Positions 18,756-27,763 of a stretch of 64,000 nt of DNA are shown piece after piece. Below the pieces are notes generated by a model, which worked only from the letters and a program-made list of their open reading frames with translations, had not been told where the DNA came from and made no database searches. The stretch is from positions 83,419-147,418 of the forward strand of contig JAJYMC010000016.1 of assembly GCA_021787335.1 (NCBI GenBank), in the 5' to 3' direction. Each line of letters opens with the position of its first letter. Positions within the stretch are counted from its first letter, which is position 1. A program made the position numbers and the translations under genes. This stretch comes from Bacillota bacterium (GTDB taxonomy: Bacteria > Bacillota > Sulfobacillia > JAJYWN01 > JAJZPE01).

Positions 18756-18775
18756 AGACCGGGAGGGAAACGCCC

Positions 18776-19255
18776 GTGGAACTCATCCTATTGCCGAACG
18801 TGGGCCTGTCCGAGGTGATGGGCTTCCTCGAACTCCTCGAGGACGCCGGGGGACGCGAGGACGTCTTCCGCGTGTCTCAGTCCCTCAACCTGGAGCTCGA
18901 CGACATCCTCCCGGTCATCGAGGCCGGAGAACTGCTCGGCCTGCTCGTCGCGGAGAAGGGCGACGTCACGCTGACCGCTATCGGACGCGGCTTCCTGGAC
19001 GCCGACGTCAACCACCGGAAGAAGATACTGGCCGGTCGGTTGACCGGCCTGGGCATCTTCGAGCGGGTCCTGGCCATCCTCCGCGAGCACCGCAACGGGC
19101 GTGCCCCCAGATGGCTGTTCATCGATGAGTTCTCCGAGCACGTGCCGGACGAGGAGGCCGCGCGGCTGGTGAAGACGGTCATCGACTGGGGGCGCTACGC
19201 CGAGCTCATCGGCTACAGCCCCGAGACCGAGGAGGTGTACCTGGACCAGGGCTAG
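18776..19255 (+). CDS. AAA-associated (ABC-ATPase C-terminal) domain protein, stand-alone
   Basis: A 159-residue protein matching the domain usually fused to the C-terminus of this ABC-ATPase class (AAA_assoc_C): NVGLSEVMGFLELL, DDILPVIEAGELLGL, ITAIGRGFL-like LTAIGRGFLDAD and LVKTVIDWGRYAELIGY. The two N-terminal helices look like a winged-helix. GTG 18776 lies 20 bp after the ATPase stop with GGGAGGGAAA upstream. Being a separate polypeptide it may act as a detachable regulatory subunit. The stop overlaps the convergent murE stop by 4 bp. Confidence 0.82.
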   Translation: MELILLPNVGLSEVMGFLELLEDAGGREDVFRVSQSLNLELDDILPVIEAGELLGLLVAEKGDVTLTAIGRGFLDADVNHRKKILAGRLTGLGIFERVLAILREHRNGRAPRWLFIDEFSEHVPDEEAARLVKTVIDWGRYAELIGYSPETEEVYLDQG

Positions 19256-20829
19256 CGGTCGGGCCGGTGGTCACCCCTGACCGGCTCGGCCAGGAGCTCG
19301 CGGACGACCAGCCGGTCGTCGAACGGGCGCGCCCAGCCGTCGAAGACCTGGGTGGTCTCGTGTCCCTTCCCGGCGATGATGACCATGTCGCCCCGACCGG
19401 CTCTGGACAGGGCCTCACGGATGGCTTCATAGCGGTCGATGATGACCATGTACTTGTCTTCGAAGCCCGGGTCGATGCCCTTCTCGATCTCGGCGATGAT
19501 CGCCGCCGGGTCCTCGGAGTGCGTGTTGTCCGAGGTGATGATGGCGAAGTCGGCCAGGCGCACGGCGATGTCGCCCATATACGGCCGCTTGGTACGGTCC
19601 TTGTCGCCCTCGCAACCGAAGACGACGATGGTCCGCCCGTGGGGCTGCTCCCTGGCCGCCTCGAGGACCCTCTGGAGGGCGTCGGGGTTGTGGGCGAAGT
19701 CGACCACGACCATGTAGGGCTGGCCGCAGTCGACGATCTCGAAGCGCCCGGGCACGCCGGTCAGAGACTCGACGGCCCGCTTGACGGCGCCCAGGTCGAT
19801 GCCGTCGATGAGGGCCACGGCGGCCATGGCCAGAGAGTTGTAGATGTTGAAGCGGCCGGGCAGGCGCGAGGTCACCGGGATCTCGCCGACCGGCGTGGAG
19901 ATGACGTAAGAGTTGCCGAAGAGCTGCGGGCGGATGTTCCTGGCGGTGACATCGGCCGGATGACTGAGGCCGAAGGTGACGATCTGGGCCCGGGTCGCCT
20001 CGGCCATCGCCGAGGCCGAGGGGTCATCGATGTTCAGGACGGCGGCCTTGGGGCCGGGCTTCCGGGCGCCACGCCCGAGGTCGGCGAAGAGCTTGGACTT
20101 GGCGCCGAGGTAGCGCTCGAAGGTCCCGTGGAAGTCGAAGTGATCGCGGGTCACGTTGGTCAGGATGGCCACGTCGAACTCACACCCCACGGTCCGTGAC
20201 AGTTCCAGCGCGTGCGACGAGACCTCCATGGCGACGTGGGTCACGCCGGAGTCGACCATCTGGCGGAGCAGGCGCTGCAGGTCGGCCGAGTCCGGCGTCG
20301 TCCGCTGGGTCTCGAGAAGCCGCCCGGCGATGCGGTTGTAGATGGTCCCGATGAGCCCGGCGGTCTTCCCGGCCGCCGTGAACAGGGCCTCGAGGAGGAA
20401 GGCCGTGGTCGTCTTGCCGTTGGTCCCGGTCACGCCGACGACCCGCAGGTCGTCGGTGGGGTGGCCGTAGAAGGCGGTCGCCATCGCAGCCAGCGCGCGG
20501 CGCGAGTCCGTCACCTCGACCCGCGGCAGGGAATGGCTCTGGGCCGACGGGTAGATCGGGTCGTCGCCGATCTCGAAGGCCATCCGCAGGGCGACGTCCT
20601 CCGGGCTGCCGGGCGGCGCCCGCTGGACGACGACGGCCCTGGCTCCGCGCTCGAAGGCCTCGCCGATGTAGGTGTGGCCGTCCTTCTTGAAACCATGCAC
20701 GCAGACAAAGAGGTCCCCCGGGGCGACTTTGCGCGAGTCGTTGGTAATCCCGCTGATCTCGACGCCCATGTCACCGAAAACCTGCCAGCCATCAGAGCCC
20801 ATCGCCTGGCACAATTCGGCCAGTCTCAT
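19252..20829 (-). CDS. murE: MurE-family UDP-MurNAc-tripeptide synthetase
   Basis: A 525-residue Mur ligase with all three domains: N-terminal ITNDSRKVAPGDLFVC, central ATP site VVGVTGTNGKTTTAFLLE, the carbamylated-lysine region (TPDSADLQRLLRQM, VSSHALELSRT) and C-terminal VVVDFAHNPDAL and IIAGKGHETTQ. It adds the third amino acid to the peptidoglycan stem. The specificity motif, DNPR in diaminopimelate-adding enzymes, reads DNTH here (residues 434-437). The gene stands outside any dcw cluster, so a second paralogue or altered substrate is possible. I start at ATG 20829; longer readings lack a ribosome site. A promoter lies ~60 bp upstream. Confidence 0.85.
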   Translation of the reverse strand: MRLAELCQAMGSDGWQVFGDMGVEISGITNDSRKVAPGDLFVCVHGFKKDGHTYIGEAFERGARAVVVQRAPPGSPEDVALRMAFEIGDDPIYPSAQSHSLPRVEVTDSRRALAAMATAFYGHPTDDLRVVGVTGTNGKTTTAFLLEALFTAAGKTAGLIGTIYNRIAGRLLETQRTTPDSADLQRLLRQMVDSGVTHVAMEVSSHALELSRTVGCEFDVAILTNVTRDHFDFHGTFERYLGAKSKLFADLGRGARKPGPKAAVLNIDDPSASAMAEATRAQIVTFGLSHPADVTARNIRPQLFGNSYVISTPVGEIPVTSRLPGRFNIYNSLAMAAVALIDGIDLGAVKRAVESLTGVPGRFEIVDCGQPYMVVVDFAHNPDALQRVLEAAREQPHGRTIVVFGCEGDKDRTKRPYMGDIAVRLADFAIITSDNTHSEDPAAIIAEIEKGIDPGFEDKYMVIIDRYEAIREALSRAGRGDMVIIAGKGHETTQVFDGWARPFDDRLVVRELLAEPVRGDHRPDR

Positions 20830-20890
20830 GTCGGCAAAGCCCCCCGGGGGAATCCTGCCTTTCGGCAAGATATTATGCCCACCGACAGGC

Positions 20891-20919
20891 TTTATACGGA
20901 CTGGACAAAGCCCTTCCAA
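20891..20919 (-). promoter_or_regulatory. Promoter of the murE homologue
   Basis: On the minus strand TTGGAA (complement of 20914-20919) and TATAAA (complement of 20891-20896) are 17 bp apart, giving a leader of about 55 bases to the ATG at 20829. Confidence 0.65.
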
Positions 20920-20945
20920 GCTGGCGATAAAGGACGAACAAAGGA

Positions 20946-20978
20946 AAAGACGAGGTCCGCCGTCGGCGCCCCGTCTTT
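20946..20978 (-). terminator. Intrinsic terminator after tldD-pmbA
   Basis: On the minus strand AAAGACGGGG pairs with CCTCGTCTTT (one G-U pair), followed by TTTTCC. It lies 30 bp past the pmbA-type stop. Confidence 0.7.
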
Positions 20979-21008
20979 CTGTCTGCGTTTGTGGCTCTGG
21001 AATCAGGC

Positions 21009-22325
21009 TTAGGACTTGGTGCTGATGGACACGCCGTCCAGGGCCAACCAGGGCAGGGTGCCCGACCAGGTGCGGCGGGTCTCCTTGGAGAAGCCGATGA
21101 GCTGCTTGCGAAAGGCCTCGAAGGCGTTGATGGAGAACATGCAGTCCTTGATCCGCCCGGTCAACCGGCCGTCCTCGATCTTGAAGCCGAGCATGACGTT
21201 GCCGTTGACCTCGCCGGCCAGAAGGTTGCCGGCCCAGGCCCCCATCAGCTGGTCGATGAGGACGCCGTCGCGGACGTTCTTGATCATCGAGGCCAGCGAC
21301 TCGCCACCCGGCAGGATGACCAGGTGCCCGAGAGACGGCGACGGCGGCGACTCGAGGCTGCGGCGCCAGCCAGTGCCCGTCGCCTGCTGACCGAGGGCCT
21401 TGGCCGTGCGCCGGTCGTGGTAGAACGAGGTCAGCTGACCGCGGTCGACGAGGGCCAACCGTTGCGTCGGCACCCCCTCATCGTCGAAGGCCGCTGATGA
21501 CGCCAGGCCGGACATGGCCGTGTCGTCGTAGAGGCTGAACGATGGGCTGAAGAGGGTCTGCCCCAGCTTGTCGCGCCAGGGCGAGATGCCGCGCTCGATG
21601 GCCTTTCCGTCGAGGCAGGCCTCGAACGGGCCGAGGGCCTGCTCCACGGCGTTGGGGGTGAGGATGGCGGTGAACTTGCCGGACTTGATGGCCACGTTGG
21701 TCCGCCCCAGCCGGAGGTCGTCGATGACCCGCTGGGTGATCTCCTTCGCGTCCACCTTCAGGCTGCTCAGGGCATCGCCGTGATAGACGTCGAGCATGTT
21801 CTGACCCTCGACGATATGACCGATGACGAAGAGCTGGTATTCACTGCGGCGGTAGGTCCCGGAGAACCCGGCGCTGGTCATCACGCCGACCTCCCGGACC
21901 CCGCGGGAGACCTGGACCCCGGCCAGGACCTGAGGGTCGGCGGTGGTCACCGCTTCGACGTAGACGCGGCCGGTCTCGACCATCTGTTCGACCGGCACGG
22001 CGGCGACTTCAGCGTCGTAGACATCGACTTTGGTGGGTGTGGCCGCGGGGGCGAAGTCGAAGGTGGCCGGAGCCCCGTAGGCGCTGGCGGCGACGGCGTT
22101 GTCGACCAGGGTGTCCCAGTCGCCCTCCTTGTTCGTGGTCGAGAAGCCGATGCGGCCGTTCTTGATGACCCGCAGGGCGACGCCGAACGTGGAGTTCGTC
22201 TGAATCTCCTTCAGCTTGTTGTTCTCGAACGTGACGGGGGTGCTGGAGACCCGCCGCCAGTAGACCTCGGCCGCGTCGGCGGCCTTTCTCGCTTTGGCGA
22301 GCAGTTCTTCGAGGCCGGCGCTCAT
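21009..22325 (-). CDS. pmbA: TldE/PmbA-family metalloprotease subunit
   Basis: A 438-residue TldD/PmbA-family protein lacking the HExxxH zinc motif, hence the TldE/PmbA-type non-catalytic partner. Conserved family segments are STFGVALRVIKNGRIGFS, SGLASSAAFDDEGVPTQRLALVDRGQL and LHGAWAGN-like LMGAWAGNLLAGEVNGNVMLGFKIEDG. The TldD/E heterodimer degrades unfolded peptides and matures some RiPPs and microcins. ATG 22325 has AGGAG 5 bp upstream and follows the tldD stop by one base. No RiPP precursor gene is visible nearby. Confidence 0.88.
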   Translation of the reverse strand: MSAGLEELLAKARKAADAAEVYWRRVSSTPVTFENNKLKEIQTNSTFGVALRVIKNGRIGFSTTNKEGDWDTLVDNAVAASAYGAPATFDFAPAATPTKVDVYDAEVAAVPVEQMVETGRVYVEAVTTADPQVLAGVQVSRGVREVGVMTSAGFSGTYRRSEYQLFVIGHIVEGQNMLDVYHGDALSSLKVDAKEITQRVIDDLRLGRTNVAIKSGKFTAILTPNAVEQALGPFEACLDGKAIERGISPWRDKLGQTLFSPSFSLYDDTAMSGLASSAAFDDEGVPTQRLALVDRGQLTSFYHDRRTAKALGQQATGTGWRRSLESPPSPSLGHLVILPGGESLASMIKNVRDGVLIDQLMGAWAGNLLAGEVNGNVMLGFKIEDGRLTGRIKDCMFSINAFEAFRKQLIGFSKETRRTWSGTLPWLALDGVSISTKS

Positions 22326-22326
22326 G

Positions 22327-23703
22327 TTAACTCCTCCCCCCGATGACGACCTTCTGGATGCGCATGTGCGGGGCCCACTCGCTGGTGGGCAGGGGCGCCT
22401 GAGCTCCCTTGCCGCAGCCACCGCCGGACTCGTGGCTCTCGAAGTCCGACCCGACCAGGTCGATGTTCTTCAGCGTGGTGAAGACGTTGCCGGTCATTTT
22501 GACGTCCCGGACCAGCTCGGCCAGCTGGCCGTTGCGGATCATCCGGGCCTCGCTGGCGGCGAAGGTAAACATCTCCCCGTTGGTCTCGCCGCCGTAGGCC
22601 TTGAGCGCGTAGACCCCGAGCTTGACCCCCTTGAGCATGTCCTCGAAGGTCGACTCGCCGCGCTCGATGCTGGTGAGACGCATCCGGCAGATGGGCGGGA
22701 AGCGGTAGTCGATGGCCCGGGCGTTGCCGGTCACCCGCTCACCCATCTTGCCGGCCGTCTCCCGCGAGTGGAGCCGGCCGACGAGGACGCCTTCCTTGAT
22801 GAGGTAGGTCTTCTCTGTCGGCACGCCCTCATCGTCGTATTTGAGGTAACCGCGGGCGCCTTCGTCGGTGCCCGTGTCGTAGATGTTCAGGATGGGCTCG
22901 CCGAACTTGGCCCCGAGGGTCATCACCTTCTGGAGGCTCTTGTCCTCGTACACGTTGTCGCCCTCGGAGAGATGACCGAAGGCCTCGTGGGCGAAGATGC
23001 CCGTCAGGATCGGGTCGGTGATGACGGTGTACTCGCCGCCCTTGATCGGCTCGGCCTTGATCAGGTCGGCCGCGGTCTTGGCCGCCCGCAGGACCTCGTT
23101 CTCGTGGCCGAGGGCCACGCTGAAGCCCTTCGAACCGCCGAAGCCGACCCCGGAGACCTGGGTCAGGGCTCCCTCGACGGCGACGGCGGTGATGTTCCCA
23201 CCGACGTCGACCTTCTCCTGTTCGATGTAGGTCCCTTCGGAGTTGGCGAAGAAGAGCTTGGAGTACTTATCCTGGTAGTTCACGGATGAACTCTTGACCG
23301 GGTCGCCGAAGCTCAGGACGGCTCGGTTATAGCCCTCGAGGACGCTCATCTTCTTGTCCAGCGGGACCTCGCGCGGGTCGAACCCCGGTTTGAGGGCCAC
23401 GATGTCCTGGATCACCGGGGCCGGGGCCAGTTGGCTGCGCTCGCCGCGGGCCCGCCCGATCAACCGGGCCTGGCGGATGGCCAGGGCCACCTTCTCGGCG
23501 AGGTCTTCGAGCCGATTGAAGGAGACGAAGCCCCACCCGCCATCGACGAGGGCGCGGATGTTCCCGCCATAGACGACCGATTGCCCGACGTTGTCGAGGG
23601 TCGGGCCGCGGAAGACGATGCGGGTGACGTGGCTTTCCTCGAACCGAATCTCAAGGTAGTCGGCGTCCTTGCCGCGGACCGCCTCGGTGAGCAAGGTTTT
23701 CAT
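22327..23703 (-). CDS. tldD: TldD-family zinc metalloprotease
   Basis: A 458-residue catalytic subunit: HEAFGHLSEGD gives the HExxxH zinc motif, and GSDFESHESGGGCGKG near residue 430 carries the conserved C-terminal cysteine that provides a further metal ligand in this family. GFVSFNRLEDL and DDEGVPTEKTYLIKEGVLVG are also diagnostic. It forms a two-gene operon with pmbA, ended by a terminator at 20946-20978. GAGGGAGGG precedes the ATG at a rather long spacing (~13 bp). Confidence 0.92.
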   Translation of the reverse strand: MKTLLTEAVRGKDADYLEIRFEESHVTRIVFRGPTLDNVGQSVVYGGNIRALVDGGWGFVSFNRLEDLAEKVALAIRQARLIGRARGERSQLAPAPVIQDIVALKPGFDPREVPLDKKMSVLEGYNRAVLSFGDPVKSSSVNYQDKYSKLFFANSEGTYIEQEKVDVGGNITAVAVEGALTQVSGVGFGGSKGFSVALGHENEVLRAAKTAADLIKAEPIKGGEYTVITDPILTGIFAHEAFGHLSEGDNVYEDKSLQKVMTLGAKFGEPILNIYDTGTDEGARGYLKYDDEGVPTEKTYLIKEGVLVGRLHSRETAGKMGERVTGNARAIDYRFPPICRMRLTSIERGESTFEDMLKGVKLGVYALKAYGGETNGEMFTFAASEARMIRNGQLAELVRDVKMTGNVFTTLKNIDLVGSDFESHESGGGCGKGAQAPLPTSEWAPHMRIQKVVIGGRS

Positions 23704-23891
23704 CGGTCAAATGTACCCTCCCTCTTCGTGCCGTCGCCGTGGGCCAGTAACGAGGGCCGGGGAAGCGACGTCCATCCTGAGTTCTGCGGTCGCCCATCCG
23801 TTTCCTGCCGCCCCTGTTCGGAGGACTTCGCCCTCGTGGGTTGAACTATTCATTAATTGCGCCAGTTAGCGGGCGGAAAGGCGGCGCCAAC

Positions 23892-24833
23892 TTGGGGCTG
23901 ATTTATAGACGGGCCGCCGAGGCGGACAAGCCGGCCATGCTGGCCCTGGCCGCGGCCATCGACCCCGACGATTACCTGCCCTGGGTCATCGACGGCTACC
24001 TGAAGGAGCGCCCGGGTGGCTTCTATGTGACCGAGGGCGAGGACGGGCGGCTGCTGGCCCTGGCCAGCATCACCTTCATCCGGCCCGGCCAGGCCTTCCT
24101 GCGGGCGATGCGGGTCCACCCCGAAGCCCAGGGGCATGGCGTGGGCACGGAGTTCACCCGCTTTCAGGTCGAGGAGGCGGAGCGACTTGGGGCACGGGCC
24201 GTGCGGCTGTTGACGGCGGAGTCGAATCTGGCCGTTCGCCGCCTGGCCGGCGAGAAGCTCGGGTTCAGGCTGCGCGGGCGGTGGTCGACATGGTGGGAGA
24301 GCCTGTCTCCGACCCTGCCCGCGGATGGCCGTCCCGCCCACGTCCGCGCGGCCACGGCCGATGAAGCGGAGGCCGTCGACGCCATCTTCCGGGAGAGTCA
24401 GGCCCGGTGCGCCTGTCCGGGGGTCTTCGCCGACAGCGAGGAGTTGGCCGAGATGTTCGCCTTCGACCCCGATCCCGCGGCCAGGCCGCTGGACGAGGCC
24501 GTCGCCGCCGGGCACGTGCTGGTCCACGACGGGGACGGCCCCGGGCGCGGGCGGGGCCCCGACGGCCTGGCCATCGTCACGCCGTCGACGGACTGGGACA
24601 ACGGGCCCAGCCTGTCCGTCACCTACATGTGGGGCGGCCCGCCGGCGCGCCTCGATTTCCTACGTCACCTGGCCGGCGAGGTCCGTTCCGCCCGCGTGCG
24701 CGGGATCCAGCTCAGCCTGCCGGCCGACCAGACCGAGGCCCTTGAGTCCCTGGAGGTGGCCTGGCACCCCGAGGACCGGAGACCGTGGTACGGGCGGCTT
24801 TACGAAAAAATCTTTGGCGGTGAGGTTTCCTGA
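23892..24833 (+). CDS. GNAT-family N-acetyltransferase
   Basis: A 313-residue protein with an N-terminal GNAT domain: LIYRRAAEADKPAMLAL, acetyl-CoA loop RVHPEAQGHGVGTEF, and LTAESNLAVRRLAGEKLGF. The C-terminal ~150 residues form a second, diverged acetyltransferase-like half (RAATADEAEAVDAIFRESQ). I prefer TTG 23892, with AAAGGCGG 7 bp upstream; TTG 23841 would add 17 residues without a site. Substrate unknown. It lies alone between the divergent tldD and the exporter operon. Confidence 0.8.
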   Translation: MGLIYRRAAEADKPAMLALAAAIDPDDYLPWVIDGYLKERPGGFYVTEGEDGRLLALASITFIRPGQAFLRAMRVHPEAQGHGVGTEFTRFQVEEAERLGARAVRLLTAESNLAVRRLAGEKLGFRLRGRWSTWWESLSPTLPADGRPAHVRAATADEAEAVDAIFRESQARCACPGVFADSEELAEMFAFDPDPAARPLDEAVAAGHVLVHDGDGPGRGRGPDGLAIVTPSTDWDNGPSLSVTYMWGGPPARLDFLRHLAGEVRSARVRGIQLSLPADQTEALESLEVAWHPEDRRPWYGRLYEKIFGGEVS

Positions 24834-24859
24834 ATCGGTCAGGTGGTTCACGAGGAAGA

Positions 24860-25468
24860 GTGTCTGGCGGGGCCGGGGAGCTGGCCCGCGTCCGGCGGGC
24901 GGTCTGGCTCAAGCGGGGCGCGGCTCTGGCGGTCCTGGCCGTGGTCGCCGCCATTCCGTGGGCGCGGTTCCACGCCCGCGAACGGGCCCTGACCGCCGAG
25001 GCGACGGTGCTCGGTGCCGACTCGCCCCTGCGGCCGGCGGCCGACGCACTCATCCGCGGTCTCCTGGCCCGGAACTTCCAGTCCGTGGTACCGTATTTAA
25101 TGGGGGATCTGCTGCTCGATGCCCGTCGGGAACTGGCTTACAACTTCCCGGCGAAGCCCGAGGAGGCCGTCAGTCTGGCCACGGCGCTCAAGCTCGCCAC
25201 CGGGGTGGGCCTGGAGCCGGCAGGACCGATCACGACGACCATCGAACGCGGTCCGAGCGGCGGCGCGGGCGCCTCCGGCGGGCCGGCCTATCTGACCGAG
25301 GCCGTGGTCCGGGCGACCTACGTCGTGGACCTGCCGGCCGGGACGCCGCCGGGCCGGCTCTTGGTCGAGGACCGGCTGGGTTTCCGTTACGACTCGGCCC
25401 ACCAGCGTTGGCTGTGTTACAGTCTGTCGCGAAGCGCACGGACTGATGAGGGGAGCGAGGGACGTTGA
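24860..25468 (+). CDS. Membrane-anchored extracytoplasmic protein of exporter module A
   Basis: A 202-residue protein with one N-terminal membrane segment (residues ~19-37, GAALAVLAVVAAIPWA) after a basic leader, and a ~160-residue outside domain. There is no lipobox cysteine. The segment ADSPLRPAADALIRGLLARN resembles ADSPVFAKVRDFLTVFASG in the protein at 31905, which heads the second exporter module, so these are probably paralogues. The stop overlaps the TTG start of the ATPase gene by 4 bp. Likely a partner of the FtsX-type permeases; function unknown. Confidence 0.65.
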   Translation: MSGGAGELARVRRAVWLKRGAALAVLAVVAAIPWARFHARERALTAEATVLGADSPLRPAADALIRGLLARNFQSVVPYLMGDLLLDARRELAYNFPAKPEEAVSLATALKLATGVGLEPAGPITTTIERGPSGGAGASGGPAYLTEAVVRATYVVDLPAGTPPGRLLVEDRLGFRYDSAHQRWLCYSLSRSARTDEGSEGR

Positions 25469-26268
25469 GGAAGCGGGGAAGAACGGCTGACGAGGTCGGC
25501 GCCCGAGTGGGGGCCGGGACGGCCGGCGCGGGCGGGGACCTCTTCGCCCCCGGGCCCAATGGTGATGACGCTTACGGCGAGCCCATCCTGAGGACGGTCC
25601 GGTTGAACAAGGCCTTCTTCATGGGCGAGACCATCTACGCCGTCAACGACGTTAACCTGGCCATCGAGGGCGGCGAGTTCGTCCTCATCACCGGGCCGTC
25701 CGGGAGCGGCAAGAGCACCCTCCTGTCCTTGCTCGGCGGGCTTGACCGGCCCATCTCGGGCGAGGTCATCCTCGACGGCCGGCGTTATTCGCGGCTTAAC
25801 GAGAACGGGCTGGCCGCCCTGCGCCGCCAGAAGGTCGGTTTCGTCTTTCAGTTCTTCAACCTCATCCCTCACCTGACGGCGAGGGGGAACGTCATGCTGC
25901 CGATGCGCTTCGCCGGCCGCTCCGCCCGCGAGGTCGGGGAGCGGGCCGACGAGCTCCTGGCCCTGGTCGGTCTGACCGACCGGGCCGGTCACCGCCCCTC
26001 GCAGCTTTCCGGCGGCGAGCAGCAGCGCGTGGCCATCGCTCGGGCGCTGGTCAACAAGCCGGCCGTGGTCCTCGCCGACGAACCCACCGGGAACCTCGAT
26101 TCCAAGACGCGGGAGGGCATCGGCGAGATCTTCGGTCGCCTGAACCGCGAGACGGGTCAGACTTTCATCGTCGTCTCCCACGACGAGACCTTCAACGGAC
26201 TGGCCGACCACGTTCTCCACATGGTCGATGGCTGGATCGAGCGGAACGAGGTCCGTTCACGCCATTGA
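25465..26268 (+). CDS. MacB/LolD-type ABC ATPase, module A
   Basis: A 267-residue ATPase of the lipoprotein/macrolide exporter class: Walker [11 protein letters not shown]-loop [13 protein letters not shown], signature [15 protein letters not shown], Walker [18 protein letters not shown]. The first ~40 residues are a charged/Gly-Ala extension. The TTG start at 25465 overlaps the upstream stop, with GGGAGCGAGG before it. It pairs with the two FtsX-type permeases that follow and closely resembles the ATPase at 34572. Confidence 0.92.
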   Translation: MRKRGRTADEVGARVGAGTAGAGGDLFAPGPNGDDAYGEPILRTVRLNKAFFMGETIYAVNDVNLAIEGGEFVLITGPSGSGKSTLLSLLGGLDRPISGEVILDGRRYSRLNENGLAALRRQKVGFVFQFFNLIPHLTARGNVMLPMRFAGRSAREVGERADELLALVGLTDRAGHRPSQLSGGEQQRVAIARALVNKPAVVLADEPTGNLDSKTREGIGEIFGRLNRETGQTFIVVSHDETFNGLADHVLHMVDGWIERNEVRSRH

Positions 26269-26287
26269 AAGGGGCCCTCTGTCGTCC

Positions 26288-27763
26288 ATGACCTTCTTCC
26301 GGTTGGCCTTCACCAATGTAGCGCGGAACCTCGGGCGAAGCGTGCTCTCGGTCATCGCCATGGCCGTGGCCGCCTTCGTCATGACCTCGTCGTCCTCGGT
26401 CGCCCAGGGCTACCCGCGCGACAGCTTCCTCGCCCAGCGGGCCTTCATCGGCGGCGACATCATCGTCTACCCGGACCAGTACCGCCTGGGCGGGCCGACC
26501 GCGAGCGGGGCGGGCCCCGCGGATGACCGTCTGACCTACGCCCGCACGGCGGCCGACGCCCTCAACGACCTGCCGGACTTCCACCCCGAGCTTCGTGATG
26601 AGGGCTATGTCCGCCGCGGACCGGCCCTGCCCAACGTGATCGACCTGCGCCAGGTCCAGCAGCGGCTGTGGGACGAGAAGGCAGTCAAGCTCATCTACCC
26701 GTATTACGCCCTGCCGGGCTTCGCCGGCGGGCCGGGCGGCCAGTCGTCGCCGCTACGCGGGCGGAACACCCTCCTCGACCAGTCGGTCTGGCACCTCTAC
26801 GATTACGTCACCGCCGGTCGCTACCTGACCTCGGCCGACGACGGCGAGTTCGTCGCCGTGGTCGACGCGAGGCAGGCCAAGGAGGGGCGGGACGTCCCGC
26901 CGGTCGGCACGTCCATCGAGGTGAGCGTGCCTGCCGTCCGGCATGACCCGGACGGGACCCGGTGGTTCGACTACTCAGCGATGAAGAGCTTCCGCTTCAA
27001 GGTCATCGGTCAGATCGCCCTGCCGACGCGCCTCCTGGCCTGGCCGACGCCGCCCAACGGCAGCGCCAGCGAGCAGCTCTACTGGAGCACGCCGCAGGTG
27101 TTCATCCCGGCGGCCACCTTCGAGCAGGTCTACCGCGAGGTCAGCGGGGGCAACCCCTATGAGTTCGAGCAACTGATGGTCATCGTCGAGGACCAGAGCT
27201 TCATCCGTCAGGCCATGACCGAACTGCGCCGGGCGCTGCCCGAGTACACCGCGGTGACCGTGGCCGACCAGGTGACGATGGCCGAGGCCCGGGGCCTGCC
27301 GGAGAAGGTCTACCAGGCGCCGCCACAGGTGCGCGGCGACCCGAGCCTGCGGGCGCAGGTCGGGGTCCCGATGGACCTCGGCCCGGCCATGACCCTGCTC
27401 CTCTACCTCATCGCGGCGATGATCGTCGCCGCCAACATGGTCCTCCTGGTCACCTCGAGGCGGCAGGAGATCGGCGTCCTGAGGGCCGTCGGGGCCAAGG
27501 GTCGGGACGTCGTCCTGATGATTCTGACCGAGACGGCCGCTCTCAGCCTGGGTGGAGCGCTCATCGGTTTCACCCTCGTCCGTTTCGCGGCCACCTGGAA
27601 CCTCCTCTCGAACCGGGTCGGACTGGCCCGTGTCGGCCTCCTGACCCTGACCGACCTGGGCCGGGTGGTCGGCGTGACCCTGGCCATGGCCGTGGTCTTC
27701 GGCCTCTTCCCGGCCTTCCGGATGGCCCGGGTATCGGCCATGGAGGTGCTGCGCAATGAGTAG
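26288..27763 (+). CDS. FtsX-type ABC permease, module A large subunit
   Basis: A 491-residue permease. One membrane helix near residues 15-37 (SVLSVIAMAVAAFVMT), a ~330-residue extracytoplasmic domain, then three helices after residue ~375 with the FtsX cytoplasmic loop SRRQEIGVLRAVGAKGRDV. The N-terminal block FRLAFTNVARNLGRSVLSV is clearly related to LRLALKNVQKNANRSLLAI in the protein at 33062. I take ATG 26288; the AAGGGG site is 14 bp away, so the start could be slightly upstream. It overlaps the next permease by 8 bp. Confidence 0.87.
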   Translation: MTFFRLAFTNVARNLGRSVLSVIAMAVAAFVMTSSSSVAQGYPRDSFLAQRAFIGGDIIVYPDQYRLGGPTASGAGPADDRLTYARTAADALNDLPDFHPELRDEGYVRRGPALPNVIDLRQVQQRLWDEKAVKLIYPYYALPGFAGGPGGQSSPLRGRNTLLDQSVWHLYDYVTAGRYLTSADDGEFVAVVDARQAKEGRDVPPVGTSIEVSVPAVRHDPDGTRWFDYSAMKSFRFKVIGQIALPTRLLAWPTPPNGSASEQLYWSTPQVFIPAATFEQVYREVSGGNPYEFEQLMVIVEDQSFIRQAMTELRRALPEYTAVTVADQVTMAEARGLPEKVYQAPPQVRGDPSLRAQVGVPMDLGPAMTLLLYLIAAMIVAANMVLLVTSRRQEIGVLRAVGAKGRDVVLMILTETAALSLGGALIGFTLVRFAATWNLLSNRVGLARVGLLTLTDLGRVVGVTLAMAVVFGLFPAFRMARVSAMEVLRNE

